Source of the DNA: Corynebacterium alimapuense
GTDB lineage: Bacteria; Actinomycetota; Actinomycetes; Mycobacteriales; Mycobacteriaceae
NCBI RefSeq assembly: GCF_003716585.1
Contig: NZ_PTJO01000003.1
Coordinates: forward strand, 496,001-560,000
Direction of reading: 5' to 3'
Length of the DNA: 64,000 bases
Shown here: positions 10,251 to 18,991 of the stretch, piece by piece
Layout: every line of letters begins with the position of its first letter
Position numbering within the stretch: position 1 is the first letter of the stretch
Translations under genes and position numbers: made by a program
The notes under the pieces: generated by a model
Database searches by the model: none
Seen by the model: the letters and a program-made list of their open reading frames with translations, nothing else
Told to the model about the DNA's origin: nothing

Positions 10251-11625
10251 CCAACCAGTCTTCCCAGGCCAGGCTGTCGAGGGGGTCACCAGGCTGCAGC
10301 TCTGAGTCATCGATCTGGAAAGTCTGCGTCCGGCCGGGGCCGGTGGCCCGAGTTTCAAAACGCACAGAAACAATGCCATGACCGGTGCCTTGCACCCACC
10401 CGTGGCCAAACTTCGGGTGCCACACGTCTTGGGTAGCCCGCCAACCTGCCTGCTCATCGTCTCCCAGCAAGACTTCGGTGACTGTCAGCTCGGTGGCATG
10501 GTCGCTGACTCCAGTTTCGAAATCATCGTCTGCCTGGCTAGGGTTTCGAAGCAGTTGCTGGTCTAACTCGGGAAACAGGACATCTTGGCGTGCCGTTTCC
10601 AACCCTGAGTAGCCAACTCCCACCAAGCGGATAGGACCAACACTATCTGGATAACGCACCAGTCTGGCGGCAGTTGCTTTTAAGGTCGCGAGATCATCGG
10701 TGGCATAGCTCAAGGTCGCGGAACGAGATTCGGTGTGAAAATCAGCCATCTTAAGTTTGACGGTGACGGTACGGGAGCCACGGCCGTCGATAAGCAAACG
10801 GCGATGAGCTGACTCAGCCACCTGGCACAAAGCAGCATCGACTTGTGCGCGAGAGTTCAGATCCCGCGGGAAAGTGGACTCAGCAGAGATCTGTTTGGCT
10901 TCGGCTCTGGGGGCAACAGGACGATCATCAATGCCTTGGGCCAGCCGCCAGAGCATCGGACCAATCGTGCCACCGAGGGAGATTATGACTTCTTTTTCAG
11001 TCATGGCAGCCAAGTCACCGATGGTGGCAATCCCAATCTGGGAGAGCTTAGCTTGGGTCACCGGACCTACTCCCCAGAGTTTGGCCACTTCGAGTGGGTG
11101 GAGCATCGCCAGCTGCCGATCCGCCGGGATGACGAAAGTGCCTGCCGGTTTCGCCTCGCCGGAGCCGATTTTGGCGAATTGTTTGCCCGTTCCAGCTCCG
11201 ATTGACGCAGGCAACCCGGTCTCTTCATAAATTAGTGCGCGCAGATCATCTGCCCACTTCTTCACCTGCGCCGAGTCAGCGCCAATGAGCTCCTCAGGTT
11301 CTAAGAAGGCCTCATCGATCGAGAGCTGCTCGAGCACCTCCACCTGAGCGGAAACCAGCTCAAACACTCGGCGTGAGGCCGCCGAATAGACCGCCCTGCG
11401 CGGGCTCACCAGCACGGCCGAATAACCCACCAACCGCGCAGCTAATTGCGTGGGCATGGCGGAATGTGCTCCTAATGCACGCGCTTCATAGCTGGCACCA
11501 GCGACCACTCCCCTGCCCGAGACGCCCGCCACCAGAACCGGACGCCCACGGAGGGTAGGCCGGGTCAGCTGTTCAACGGAAGCATAAAACGCATCCATAT
11601 CGATGTGCAGAACCCAGCGTTGCAT
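10234..11625 (-). CDS. dinB: DNA polymerase IV (Y-family), with extra C-terminal domain
   Basis: Error-prone translesion polymerase. Catalytic motifs are HIDMDAFYASVE (D9, D11) and LSIDEAFLE near residue 105. The thumb helix-hairpin-helix region (LWGVGPVTQAKLSQIGI) and little-finger region follow to about residue 360. Its 463 residues exceed the usual 350-400. The last ~80 residues (VWHPKFGHGWVQGTGHGIVSVRFE and onward to SELQPGDPL) look like the Tudor-like C-terminal module seen in UvrD/PcrA helicases, as in mycobacterial DinX. It lies 9 bp after the EamA gene and is probably read from the ileS promoter. No clear beta-clamp motif was confirmed at the extreme C-terminus. Confidence 0.93.
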   Translation of the reverse strand: MQRWVLHIDMDAFYASVEQLTRPTLRGRPVLVAGVSGRGVVAGASYEARALGAHSAMPTQLAARLVGYSAVLVSPRRAVYSAASRRVFELVSAQVEVLEQLSIDEAFLEPEELIGADSAQVKKWADDLRALIYEETGLPASIGAGTGKQFAKIGSGEAKPAGTFVIPADRQLAMLHPLEVAKLWGVGPVTQAKLSQIGIATIGDLAAMTEKEVIISLGGTIGPMLWRLAQGIDDRPVAPRAEAKQISAESTFPRDLNSRAQVDAALCQVAESAHRRLLIDGRGSRTVTVKLKMADFHTESRSATLSYATDDLATLKATAARLVRYPDSVGPIRLVGVGYSGLETARQDVLFPELDQQLLRNPSQADDDFETGVSDHATELTVTEVLLGDDEQAGWRATQDVWHPKFGHGWVQGTGHGIVSVRFETRATGPGRTQTFQIDDSELQPGDPLDSLAWEDWLATTES

Positions 11626-11634
11626 GTATCTAGA

Positions 11635-12489
11635 TTAGGCGGAACTGGGCCGGCGTAGACCAACCGCTGCCACTACTAAGACAATGCCGAGCAACTCTGG
11701 CCCGGTGAGCCACTGGCCCAACACCACGGCACCCAATAGTGCAGCAGTAACGGGCAGCAATGCTTGGAGCAAGGCAAAGTAGGAGGAGCCAGCCATCCTC
11801 ATCACCACTTGGTCGAGCGAATAAGGAATGAGTGCAGAAAGCACCCCAAGTCCCATCGCCAACCCAAATAGTTGCGGTGCTGGCAGATCAACGCTGGTGG
11901 GCCAAAGCAACCAGATCGCTGGCAGTGCAACCACCGCAGCAATGCTAAAGCCCACAGTCATTGATTCCATCGGTTTTCCGACCCCACCGACGATCCGAGT
12001 ACCGATCAGGATATAAACCGCCCATAGCCCACCGGCCAACAGCGCAAAAAATAGCCCGCTGGCAGAGGTTGACCACACCGCCCCAGAAATGACCAGCACG
12101 CCTGCCGCTGCCAGCCCCAACGCCACCCAATCACGAATGCTGCGAGAACCCAGCGCAGCCACTACCACCGGGCCGAGAAATTCCAGCGCGACAACCGTGC
12201 CCAGCGGCAGACGAGCGATGGCTTCATAAAAGCTCATATTCATGCCCATGGTCGCGATCCCATAGACCGCTGCTTGAGCTCCGCTGCGGCCGATAAAAGA
12301 TCGTGGCGACGGTCGCAGCACCGCCAATAGAATCAGTGCTGCCGCCGAGATTCGAAACCAAGCAACGATCAGGGGCGGGAGGACGTCGAAAAGCCCGACG
12401 GCCACTGCCGCCCCTGCATAGAGACTCAGCCCCGAGATAATCATGACGGCTGGTGCCGCCGCCGAGGAGCTCGGGCTGAGCGTTTTCAT
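11635..12489 (-). CDS. EamA family transporter (RhtA-like)
   Basis: Ten-segment membrane permease of 284 residues with two EamA repeats, resembling threonine/homoserine exporters (RhtA). The motif VALEFLGPVVVAALGSR in the first half is typical of RhtA-type members. The ATG at 12489 overlaps the ileS stop by 1 nt (TAATG), so it is translationally coupled to ileS. dinB follows 9 bp downstream. Being in an isoleucine-responsive transcription unit suggests, but does not prove, an amino-acid-related substrate. Confidence 0.82.
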   Translation of the reverse strand: MKTLSPSSSAAAPAVMIISGLSLYAGAAVAVGLFDVLPPLIVAWFRISAAALILLAVLRPSPRSFIGRSGAQAAVYGIATMGMNMSFYEAIARLPLGTVVALEFLGPVVVAALGSRSIRDWVALGLAAAGVLVISGAVWSTSASGLFFALLAGGLWAVYILIGTRIVGGVGKPMESMTVGFSIAAVVALPAIWLLWPTSVDLPAPQLFGLAMGLGVLSALIPYSLDQVVMRMAGSSYFALLQALLPVTAALLGAVVLGQWLTGPELLGIVLVVAAVGLRRPSSA

Positions 12490-15400
12490 TAGGCCTCGAT
12501 CTTTACAACCGTGGCAGTTACTCCCTTGACCACGTCATGGATCGGCTCGGACGAAAGTGCTTGCGTGCTCAGTTCCAGCTTCAGTGCCAAGACCTCAGCT
12601 GCGATTTCTCCCTGATGGCGGGTGGCCCAAGAGAGCTTGTCCTCGGGTACCGATAGCTCAACTGCAATCCGGTCGAAGACCTCCAAACCGGAGGCCTTAC
12701 GAGCATCCTGCAAGCCACGAATAACATCGGCGGCCCAGCCTTCGGCTTCGAGTTCCTCGGTTAGCTCCATGTTCAAGACGACCAAGCCGTCAAGCCCCTC
12801 GATCCGGGTGGTGGATTCTGGGTTGGCCGCAACGAGGCGCTCAGTGAACTCCCCTTCTGCCAGCTCGATGCCGTCGGCGATAACGGTATCGCCGACCCGC
12901 TCATAGTTGCCAGATTTGACGGCCTTGATGACGCGCTGGACGTCCCGACCCAAGCGTGGGCCAGCCACCTTGGCATTGACGACGACCTCGAAGGTGCCCA
13001 CCACATCGACGTCATCGGTGAGTACAACTTCCTTAACGTTGACTTCATCACGAATGATGTCGGAGAAGTCTGCGAGCTGACCAGCATCGGGTAGCGCCAC
13101 AGTCAGCAGCGGCAGTGGCAGGCGATTGCGTAGCTTATGAGCCTTGCGTACCGAAGAAGCTGCCGAGCACACCGCACGCGTGGCATCCATCGCAGAGACC
13201 AATGCTGAGTCGGCTGGGATCTGCGCTGCTGCGGGGAAGTCCGTCAAGTGCACCGAGCGACCCCCGGTCAAGCCACGCCACACAACCTCGGAGAGCATCG
13301 GCAGCAACGGAGCAGTCACGCGAGTGAGCACCTCGAGCACAGTGTAGAGGGTGTTGAAAGCCTCTGGATGTTCTTCATCTCCAGCCCAGAAGCGCTCCCG
13401 CGAGCGGCGCACGTACCAGTTGGTCAGTGCATCAGAGAATTGACGGACCGCATCAGTAGCATCGGCGATCTCGGCGCTGGCCAAGGCCGCATCAACATCG
13501 ACCACTAGGTCATGCAGCTTGGCCAGGATGTAGCGGTCGAGCACATCAGTCGAGTCAACCGACCACTGCGCTGGCTTAGAAGAGTAGAGCTGCAGGAAGG
13601 TGTAGGCATTCCACATCGGCAGCATTGCCTGACGAACACCCTCACGGATGCCCTGCTCAGTAACGATGAGGTTGCCACCACGCAGGATCGGCGAGGACAT
13701 CAGGAACCAACGCATAGCGTCCGAGCCGTCGCGGTCGAAAACCTCGTTGACATTCGGGTAGTTTCCCTTGGACTTGGACATCTTGAGCCCATCATCACCA
13801 AGGACGATGCCGTGAGCGACCACCTTGTTAAAAGCGGGGCGATCAAACAGGCCAACCGAGAGCACGTGCAGCAGGTAGAACCAGCCGCGGGTTTGGCCAA
13901 TGTACTCGACGATGAAGTCTGCCGGGGCGTGATCTTCGAACCACTCTTTGTTGTCAAAGGGGTAGTGGAACTGGGCAAACGGCATGGAACCGGAATCAAA
14001 CCAGACGTCGAGAACGTCAGAGACTCGGCGCATGGTGGATTTGCCAGTCGGATCATCGGGATTCGGGCGAGTCAGATCATCGATGTAGGGCCGGTGCAAA
14101 GAGGTCGGGCGGACACCGAAATCGGCTTCCAATTCATCCAAGGAACCGTAGACATCGGTGCGCGGGTAGTTCTCATCATCAGAGACCCAGACCGGGATCG
14201 GGGAACCCCAGTAGCGCGAACGTGAGATATTCCAATCCCTAGCACCCTCGAGCCACTTACCGAACTGACCGTCGCGGATGTGCTCGGGCATCCAGGCAAT
14301 CTGCTCGTGATTGAGTTCCACCATCCGGTCACGGATCTCAGTGACGTTGACGAACCAAGACGGCAGTGCCATGTAGATCAGCGGCTGGCCGGAGCGCCAA
14401 GAGTGCGGGTAGGAGTGATCGATCGTCTCATGGCGCAACACTCGACCAGCGGCCTTAAGGTCACGGATGATGTCCTTGTTGGCGTCAAAGACGAGCTGGC
14501 CGGCGTAGGGAGCTGCCTGCTCAGTAAATTTTCCGTCCATATCAACAGGAATGACCAATTCGATGCCGAGCGCCTTGCAGGCAATCATGTCGTCTTCACC
14601 AAAGGCCGGAGCCTGGTGGACGATACCGGTGCCGTCTTCGGTGGTGACATAGTCGGCGGCTAGGATCTGGAAGCCGTTTTCCAGATCCGGAAAGAAGTTG
14701 AAGATGGGCTGGTAGCTCAGGCCCACCAACTGTGCGCCGAGGAAGTTCCCCAGCAGCTCGTGGTCTTCGCCGAGCTCCTTAGCAAAGTTGCCCACTAGGT
14801 TTTCTGCGATCAACAAGGACTGGCCAGCAAAATCAGACTTCTCGCCGGCCTTGACCAGTGAGTAGTTGACCTCTGGGTGTACGGCTAGTGCAGAGTTGGA
14901 CGGCAGGGTCCACGGCGTGGTCGTCCATGCCAGAGCGGCGGCGTCGGCAAGTTCAGGATGATTGGCAAAAGTCTGCTCAGCAGCAGTTCCTGGGCGCGCT
15001 CCGGTCAGCGGGAAGGTCACCGTCAGCGCGGGATCCTGGCGCATTTTATAAGAGTCGTCCAGGCGGGTCTCTTGGTTCGACAACGGGGTGTGCTCTGCCC
15101 AGGAATAGGGCAACACCCTAAAGCCCTGATAAATCAGGCCCTTGGCATAGAGTTCTTTGAAAGCCCAGATCACAGATTCCATATAGGACAGATCCATGGT
15201 CTTGTACCCATTGTCAAAGTCCACCCAGCGAGCCTGACGGGTGACATACTCTTTCCACTCTTCGGTGTACTGCAGAACCGAAGATGCGCAATATTCGTTG
15301 AACTTGGCCAAGCCCATGTCTTTGATCTGGCCCTTGTCGGTAATACCGAGCTGCTTTTCAGCCTCCAACTCAGCAGGCAGGCCGTGGGTATCCCAGCCGA

Positions 15401-15695
15401 ATACGCGCGGTACGTGGTAGCCAGCCATCGTGCGGTAGCGCGGAATAATGTCCTTGACGTAGCCGGTTAGCAGGTGCCCGTAATGGGGCAACCCATTGGC
15501 GAAGGGAGGACCATCGTAGAAAACATATTCTTCGTTGCCTTCCCGCTGGTCGAGGGATGCCTGAAAGGTGTCATCCTGTTTCCAGAAATCCAGAACATTT
15601 TGTTCTAGGTCCGGGAAACGAGAGGATCCGCCGGTCAAATCGACTCGGGGGTAGACCCCGCCTACGGAGTTCTTCTTTTGCTCGGGTGCGGACAT
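12489..15695 (-). CDS. ileS: Isoleucyl-tRNA synthetase
   Basis: Class I synthetase charging tRNA-Ile, 1068 residues from the chosen start. The HIGH-equivalent is HYGH within [16 protein letters not shown] near residue 70. The KMSKS loop (LKMSKSKGN) is near residue 637. WDTHGLP and the editing-domain motif TTPWTLP are present. The frame also opens at a GTG at 15716, but the ATG at 15695 is preferred: it has GGAAG 11 nt upstream and homologues start MS(A/E)xxx. Upstream is a T-box leader. The eamA gene overlaps its stop and dinB follows, giving an ileS-eamA-dinB unit. The long, eukaryote-like IleRS form is typical of actinobacteria. Confidence 0.97.
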   Translation of the reverse strand: MSAPEQKKNSVGGVYPRVDLTGGSSRFPDLEQNVLDFWKQDDTFQASLDQREGNEEYVFYDGPPFANGLPHYGHLLTGYVKDIIPRYRTMAGYHVPRVFGWDTHGLPAELEAEKQLGITDKGQIKDMGLAKFNEYCASSVLQYTEEWKEYVTRQARWVDFDNGYKTMDLSYMESVIWAFKELYAKGLIYQGFRVLPYSWAEHTPLSNQETRLDDSYKMRQDPALTVTFPLTGARPGTAAEQTFANHPELADAAALAWTTTPWTLPSNSALAVHPEVNYSLVKAGEKSDFAGQSLLIAENLVGNFAKELGEDHELLGNFLGAQLVGLSYQPIFNFFPDLENGFQILAADYVTTEDGTGIVHQAPAFGEDDMIACKALGIELVIPVDMDGKFTEQAAPYAGQLVFDANKDIIRDLKAAGRVLRHETIDHSYPHSWRSGQPLIYMALPSWFVNVTEIRDRMVELNHEQIAWMPEHIRDGQFGKWLEGARDWNISRSRYWGSPIPVWVSDDENYPRTDVYGSLDELEADFGVRPTSLHRPYIDDLTRPNPDDPTGKSTMRRVSDVLDVWFDSGSMPFAQFHYPFDNKEWFEDHAPADFIVEYIGQTRGWFYLLHVLSVGLFDRPAFNKVVAHGIVLGDDGLKMSKSKGNYPNVNEVFDRDGSDAMRWFLMSSPILRGGNLIVTEQGIREGVRQAMLPMWNAYTFLQLYSSKPAQWSVDSTDVLDRYILAKLHDLVVDVDAALASAEIADATDAVRQFSDALTNWYVRRSRERFWAGDEEHPEAFNTLYTVLEVLTRVTAPLLPMLSEVVWRGLTGGRSVHLTDFPAAAQIPADSALVSAMDATRAVCSAASSVRKAHKLRNRLPLPLLTVALPDAGQLADFSDIIRDEVNVKEVVLTDDVDVVGTFEVVVNAKVAGPRLGRDVQRVIKAVKSGNYERVGDTVIADGIELAEGEFTERLVAANPESTTRIEGLDGLVVLNMELTEELEAEGWAADVIRGLQDARKASGLEVFDRIAVELSVPEDKLSWATRHQGEIAAEVLALKLELSTQALSSEPIHDVVKGVTATVVKIEA

Positions 15696-15716
15696 CGCCG
15701 ACTCAACTTCCTTCAC

Positions 15717-15933
15717 TCACGACTACTTCTTAAGGTCTGCAGGGACGCTTTGATTGCGCGGTACCACCCTGCTTGGATGCACATACCAGTTGCACACCCC
15801 ACTTGATTCGTGGTGAAGGTCTTTCACGGTCCTACCCGTCCGGTTCTACTAGACGCCAAGCGCCGTTCTTCCGAATACGCTCCCCGGTGATGGCCGGATC
15901 AATGCGGTAGCCCACCTCGCTGGGTGTCATACG
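15717..15933 (-). ncRNA. T-box riboswitch (ileS leader, ultrashort stem I, translational type)
   Basis: The minus-strand leader contains the canonical T-box sequence AGGGTGGTACCGCG at 15757-15770. Its TGGT would pair with the ACCA 3' end of uncharged tRNA-Ile. Upstream, a small hairpin CCGG-CCATCA-CCGG (15884-15897) presents ATC, an Ile codon, in its loop (15889-15891). This matches the actinobacterial ileS class with an ultrashort stem I and the specifier in the terminal loop. No poly-T terminator follows the T-box and the ileS ribosome binding site lies within about 60 nt, so control of translation initiation is expected. The 5' end is set from the -10 at 15940-15945 and is approximate. Confidence 0.9.
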
Positions 15934-15939
15934 AGGGCC

Positions 15940-15945
15940 ACTATA
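15940..15945 (-). promoter_or_regulatory. -10 box of the ileS promoter
   Basis: TATAGT on the minus strand, just upstream of the T-box leader and downstream of the divIVA terminator. A good -35 is not evident: the sequence 17 nt upstream is T-rich because it is the terminator tail. Start of transcription is expected near 15933. Confidence 0.55.
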
Positions 15946-15970
15946 CCCTCTGGATGATAACGGAAAAATT

Positions 15971-15999
15971 CCCCGTCAGACCTTTGCGGTCTGACGGGG
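15971..15999 (-). terminator. Rho-independent terminator of divIVA and the dcw cluster
   Basis: Perfect 12-bp stem (CCCCGTCAGACC/GGTCTGACGGGG) with a 5-nt loop. On the minus strand it is followed by AATTTTT. It lies 28 bp after the divIVA stop and separates the cell-wall cluster from the ileS leader. Confidence 0.9.
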
Positions 16000-16026
16000 A
16001 AAATCTCTATTGCCTAATCCTCTGGA

Positions 16027-17145
16027 CTAGTTGTCCTTGACGATGTTCTCACCCGAACCTGCGACAGGTGCCGAAGATCCGCGGGACTCTAGCTCTTCGA
16101 GCTGGGAGTGCAGCAGGGTCTTCAAACGAGTGCGGTATTCACGCTCGTAGGTGCGCAGTTCAGAGATGCGAGTCTCAAGGGCGGTCTGTTGCTGCTTGAC
16201 CGTGGCCATGATCTCGGTGTGCTTACGCTCTGCGTCAGCCTGCAATGCGCTGGCCTTTTCTTCTGCCTGACGAATCTGAGCTTCTGCCCGAGAAGAAGCC
16301 TGGCTCGTGGTATCAGCAGCCTTTTTCTCAGCGTCGGCGACGAGGGTCTTGGCCCGGTTGTCGGCTTCTGCCAGCTGAGTCTCAGCGCGCTTCTTCGCAT
16401 CAGCGACGAGGGTCTTGGCCCGGTTGTCGGCTTCTGCCAGCTGAGTCTCAGCGCGCTTCTTCGCATCAGCGAGCTGAGTCTTGGAGAAGTTATCAGCCTC
16501 AGAGAGCTGCTTCTCGGCGGCAGTACGTGCCTCGTCGAGCATGGAGCGAGACTCTGCCTGAGCTTCCGAGGTCAGGCGATCTGCCATCTCCTGTGCCAGC
16601 CCCAGAACCTTTGCAGCCTGCATGTGGGTATCGGCAGAAGCAACAGCGCCGCTGGCGGCCGGAGCCGGAGTCGGAGCCGGCGCTGCTGCAGCCGGGGTAG
16701 ACGAAGCAGCAGAAGCCTTCTTCTTGGCCTCAGTTGCCTCGGTCTGAGCCTTAGCGGCCGCGGCCTTAGCTTCAGCGGCAGTAGCCTTGGCTTTATCGGC
16801 TGCGGACTTAGCATCTGCAACCTCAGCCTTGGCAGCCTCTGCAGACTTGCGAGCATCAGCCAGCTTGGCTTCGTACTCACCGCGGAGCTTGGCTTCAATC
16901 TCCTTGCGGAGCTTGGCCTCATCAGCCGGAGCGGACCCGAATGCTGGAGTCTTTGACGCACCAGCTTCACCGGATCCCAGCTCCTCAACGCGAGTGCTGA
17001 GGGCTTCGTTCTCGTCCTGCAACTGGTTGAGGGTGTCTTCTACGAGGTCAAGGAACTGATCAACTTCGTCCTCGTTGTACCCCCGCTTGCCGATCGGCGG
17101 CTTACTGAAAGCGATATTGTGCACGTCGGCTGGTCTCAGCGGCAT
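16027..17145 (-). CDS. divIVA: DivIVA/Wag31 polar growth scaffold
   Basis: Coiled-coil protein that marks cell poles and organises apical cell-wall growth in mycolata. The N-terminal DivIVA lipid-binding domain is clear ([20 protein letters not shown], then [14 protein letters not shown]). It is followed by Ala/Lys/Glu-rich coiled coil (about residues 70-135), a flexible Ala/Pro/Thr linker (about 145-170), and a second long coiled coil to residue 350. The second coil contains two identical 22-residue blocks encoded by a perfect 66-bp tandem repeat at 16338-16469. The 372-residue length is near the corynebacterial norm and longer than mycobacterial Wag31. It is the last gene of the dcw cluster, 193 bp after yggT, and could have its own promoter. 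It is probably a Ser/Thr kinase substrate, as in mycobacteria. Confidence 0.95.
   Translation of the reverse strand: MPLRPADVHNIAFSKPPIGKRGYNEDEVDQFLDLVEDTLNQLQDENEALSTRVEELGSGEAGASKTPAFGSAPADEAKLRKEIEAKLRGEYEAKLADARKSAEAAKAEVADAKSAADKAKATAAEAKAAAAKAQTEATEAKKKASAASSTPAAAAPAPTPAPAASGAVASADTHMQAAKVLGLAQEMADRLTSEAQAESRSMLDEARTAAEKQLSEADNFSKTQLADAKKRAETQLAEADNRAKTLVADAKKRAETQLAEADNRAKTLVADAEKKAADTTSQASSRAEAQIRQAEEKASALQADAERKHTEIMATVKQQQTALETRISELRTYEREYRTRLKTLLHSQLEELESRGSSAPVAGSGENIVKDN
16338..16469 (-). repeat. Perfect 66-bp tandem duplication within divIVA
   Basis: Two adjacent identical 66-bp units (16338-16403 and 16404-16469). Each encodes one 22-residue coiled-coil block containing [20 protein letters not shown]. 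Flanking DNA (for example 16470-16485 and 16330-16337) is a diverged copy of the same unit, so the array is longer but only these two units are identical. This looks like a recent in-frame duplication. Confidence 0.95.
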
Positions 17146-17338
17146 AGCGTTCCCTTCGAGTTCTTTTCAGCCCCTAAGGGCGGGTGCGGGGGGACCCCCA
17201 CAGTGCAATTTAACTAATTATACGTTGTGGTTTCTATCAAGTGTAACCCCAACAGACCATGTCCTGACCGAGGAACACCCTTAATCTTTACCGGAGGTTC
17301 ACACACTCAACCGTTCTGTCACACCCAAGAGAGGGGGT

Positions 17339-17632
17339 TTAGAAGATGACCTGCACGGCAAACTGCAGCAGCGAGATGATGATGAACAGCACAATCACCG
17401 AAAGATCTAGAGAAACTCCGCCTAGCCGCAAGGGCGGCACAATCCGGCGCAGAGCATTTACCGGCGGATCAGTGATCTTAAACAGCGGCTCGGCGACATA
17501 ATAAAACCATCGCGGCGGCTGAAAGTTACGAGAAAACGACTGGATCATCTCGATGATTATTCGCGCGATCAAGATCAAGACGAACAGTTGAAGGACAAGG
17601 TAAAGGACAGTTCCAATCAGGCTCACGATCAA
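17339..17632 (-). CDS. yggT: YggT family membrane protein
   Basis: Small membrane protein of 97 residues with two hydrophobic segments (about 5-28 and 73-95). Between them is the conserved YggT region (FYYVAEPLFKITDPPVNALRR, with the DPPV-ALRRIVPP signature). Its exact function is unknown. The family sits next to sepF and divIVA in most actinobacteria and has been linked to membrane or division homeostasis. It lies 61 bp downstream of sepF on the same strand. The ATG at 17632 gives the usual family length. Confidence 0.93.
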   Translation of the reverse strand: MIVSLIGTVLYLVLQLFVLILIARIIIEMIQSFSRNFQPPRWFYYVAEPLFKITDPPVNALRRIVPPLRLGGVSLDLSVIVLFIIISLLQFAVQVIF

Positions 17633-17693
17633 CGAGCCTAACTCAACTGCCTTAACAATGACACCACCACGCCCTCAAGCAGTGCCATGATTT

Positions 17694-18215
17694 CTAACGC
17701 AGGCCAGCTGCGCGCTCGAGCTCAAGCTGAGAGATCTCAGCAGAGTCCGGAACGATGGCAAATACGGTACGGGAAGTATCCAGATTCTTGGTCAGGTTAA
17801 CCATGCGTCCGCGCAAGGCATAACACAGCCCAGCTGCGAAATCGACGATGCGCTTGTTCTCGCCATTGTCCATCCGGGTCATGTCGAAGACCACAGCGTC
17901 GCCGTCGCGGAAAGGTCCACCGATTTCCGCAGCTTCACTGTAGGTAGCAACTTCCACGGCCACAATGGTCGGGGCGAACGCAGGCTCTTCACGCTGAGGC
18001 GCAGCCGCGCTGAAGTCTCGGCTCGGGCGCTCATAGGAATCGTACTTATAGCCGTAGTCGCGGCTGGCAGCGGCAGCGACAGGTGCCGGAGCTGGGGCGT
18101 AAGCGGAAGATCCTTGAGATGAGTAGCGTGGCTCGTCCTCATAGTAGGCGTCCTCGTGCTCCAGATCTACCGGGGCGAGGCCAAAAAAATCCTTGAGGTT
18201 TTTGAAGGTCGACAT
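17694..18215 (-). CDS. sepF: SepF cell division protein
   Basis: Membrane anchor of FtsZ in bacteria that lack FtsA, as here. The 173-residue protein begins with an amphipathic membrane-targeting helix (STFKNLKDFFGLAP), followed by an acidic, Tyr/Pro/Ala-rich linker (about 15-80) and the SepF (DUF552) core at about 83-165 (DAVVFDMTRMDNGENKRIVDF, GRMVNLTKNLD). GGGAGGA lies 7-8 nt before the ATG. It sits 65 bp after yggS in the ftsZ-pgeF-yggS-sepF-yggT-divIVA order conserved in actinobacteria. Confidence 0.96.
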   Translation of the reverse strand: MSTFKNLKDFFGLAPVDLEHEDAYYEDEPRYSSQGSSAYAPAPAPVAAAASRDYGYKYDSYERPSRDFSAAAPQREEPAFAPTIVAVEVATYSEAAEIGGPFRDGDAVVFDMTRMDNGENKRIVDFAAGLCYALRGRMVNLTKNLDTSRTVFAIVPDSAEISQLELERAAGLR

Positions 18216-18280
18216 GTGTTTTTCCTCCCGAAAAATGACCGTTCATGCAGCTGGCGGGGCGTTTATTAATAGCTTGTGAT

Positions 18281-18991
18281 CTACGGTACTGGGCGTCTAC
18301 CAAGCACGCCAGTTCCGACACGCACGATATTGCTGCCCGCAGCCACCGCTTGTTCTAGGTCCCCTGACATCCCAGCAGACAGGGACATCCGCCGGCCAAA
18401 AGTGGCAGCAAGTCCATCGCTGAGTTCTCGAGCTCGGGCAAAGACTCGGAATGGATCTGACCCAAGTGGTGGCACAACCATCAGCCCGGCCAAATGCAAG
18501 TGCTGAGACTCCGCAACTACCTGCGCCAACTGATCAAGGTCAGCCTCTAACACTCCCCCACGCTGTGGATCTCCATCCGCAGACAGCTGGAGGTGGCACG
18601 GAAGGAGCTCACTGGCACGTTCTCCACGTTCTAATGCCAAACCCATCCCGCGTTCCAGCGCATGAGCAAGTTTCAGAGAATCCAACGACTGCACTCCTGC
18701 AGCCCACCTTGCTACGGAGTTGGCCTTTTTTGATTGAATCTGGCCAATCATGTGGACCTGCGCTTCTGAGACTTCTTCCGCTTTGGTGCGAGCTTCCTGC
18801 TCACGATTTTCCGCCACATCAACGATGCCGAGTGATATTAATCGGGCAACATCGGCCGCTGGGTGAAATTTGGTCACTGGCAACAATCTAATTCCCGAAG
18901 GATCTCGATCGGCGGCGCGGGCGGCGGCGGCGATTCGTTGGTGGACAGCCGCCAGGTTGCGTTGTAGTTCTTCGGTACGGTTATCCATCAT
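18281..18991 (-). CDS. yggS: YggS/PROSC-type PLP homeostasis protein
   Basis: Pyridoxal-phosphate-binding protein with an alanine-racemase-like barrel, involved in PLP homeostasis rather than catalysis. In the 236-residue product the PLP lysine lies in LLPVTKFHPAADV (about residue 42). The motif VAENREQEA is the family ENR(Y)Q region, the HMIGQIQSKKAN motif follows, and the C-terminal SAGMSGDLEQAVAAGSNIVRVG phosphate-binding motif closes it. The ATG at 18991 overlaps the pgeF stop by 1 nt (TAATG). A second ATG three bases later is equally possible. Confidence 0.93.
   Translation of the reverse strand: MMDNRTEELQRNLAAVHQRIAAAARAADRDPSGIRLLPVTKFHPAADVARLISLGIVDVAENREQEARTKAEEVSEAQVHMIGQIQSKKANSVARWAAGVQSLDSLKLAHALERGMGLALERGERASELLPCHLQLSADGDPQRGGVLEADLDQLAQVVAESQHLHLAGLMVVPPLGSDPFRVFARARELSDGLAATFGRRMSLSAGMSGDLEQAVAAGSNIVRVGTGVLGRRPVP

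Noticed and set aside
13512..14225. 237-codon plus-strand ORF
   Set aside because: Antisense to ileS, which carries full synthetase motifs across this stretch.
16338..16469. Possible CRISPR or intergenic repeat array
   Set aside because: The repeat is in frame within divIVA, units are directly adjacent without spacers, and it encodes coiled-coil blocks.
16108..16956. 282-codon plus-strand ORF rich in Leu/Ser/Cys/Arg
   Set aside because: Antisense to the divIVA coiled coil; its repetition mirrors the 66-bp repeat and the composition is not that of a real protein.
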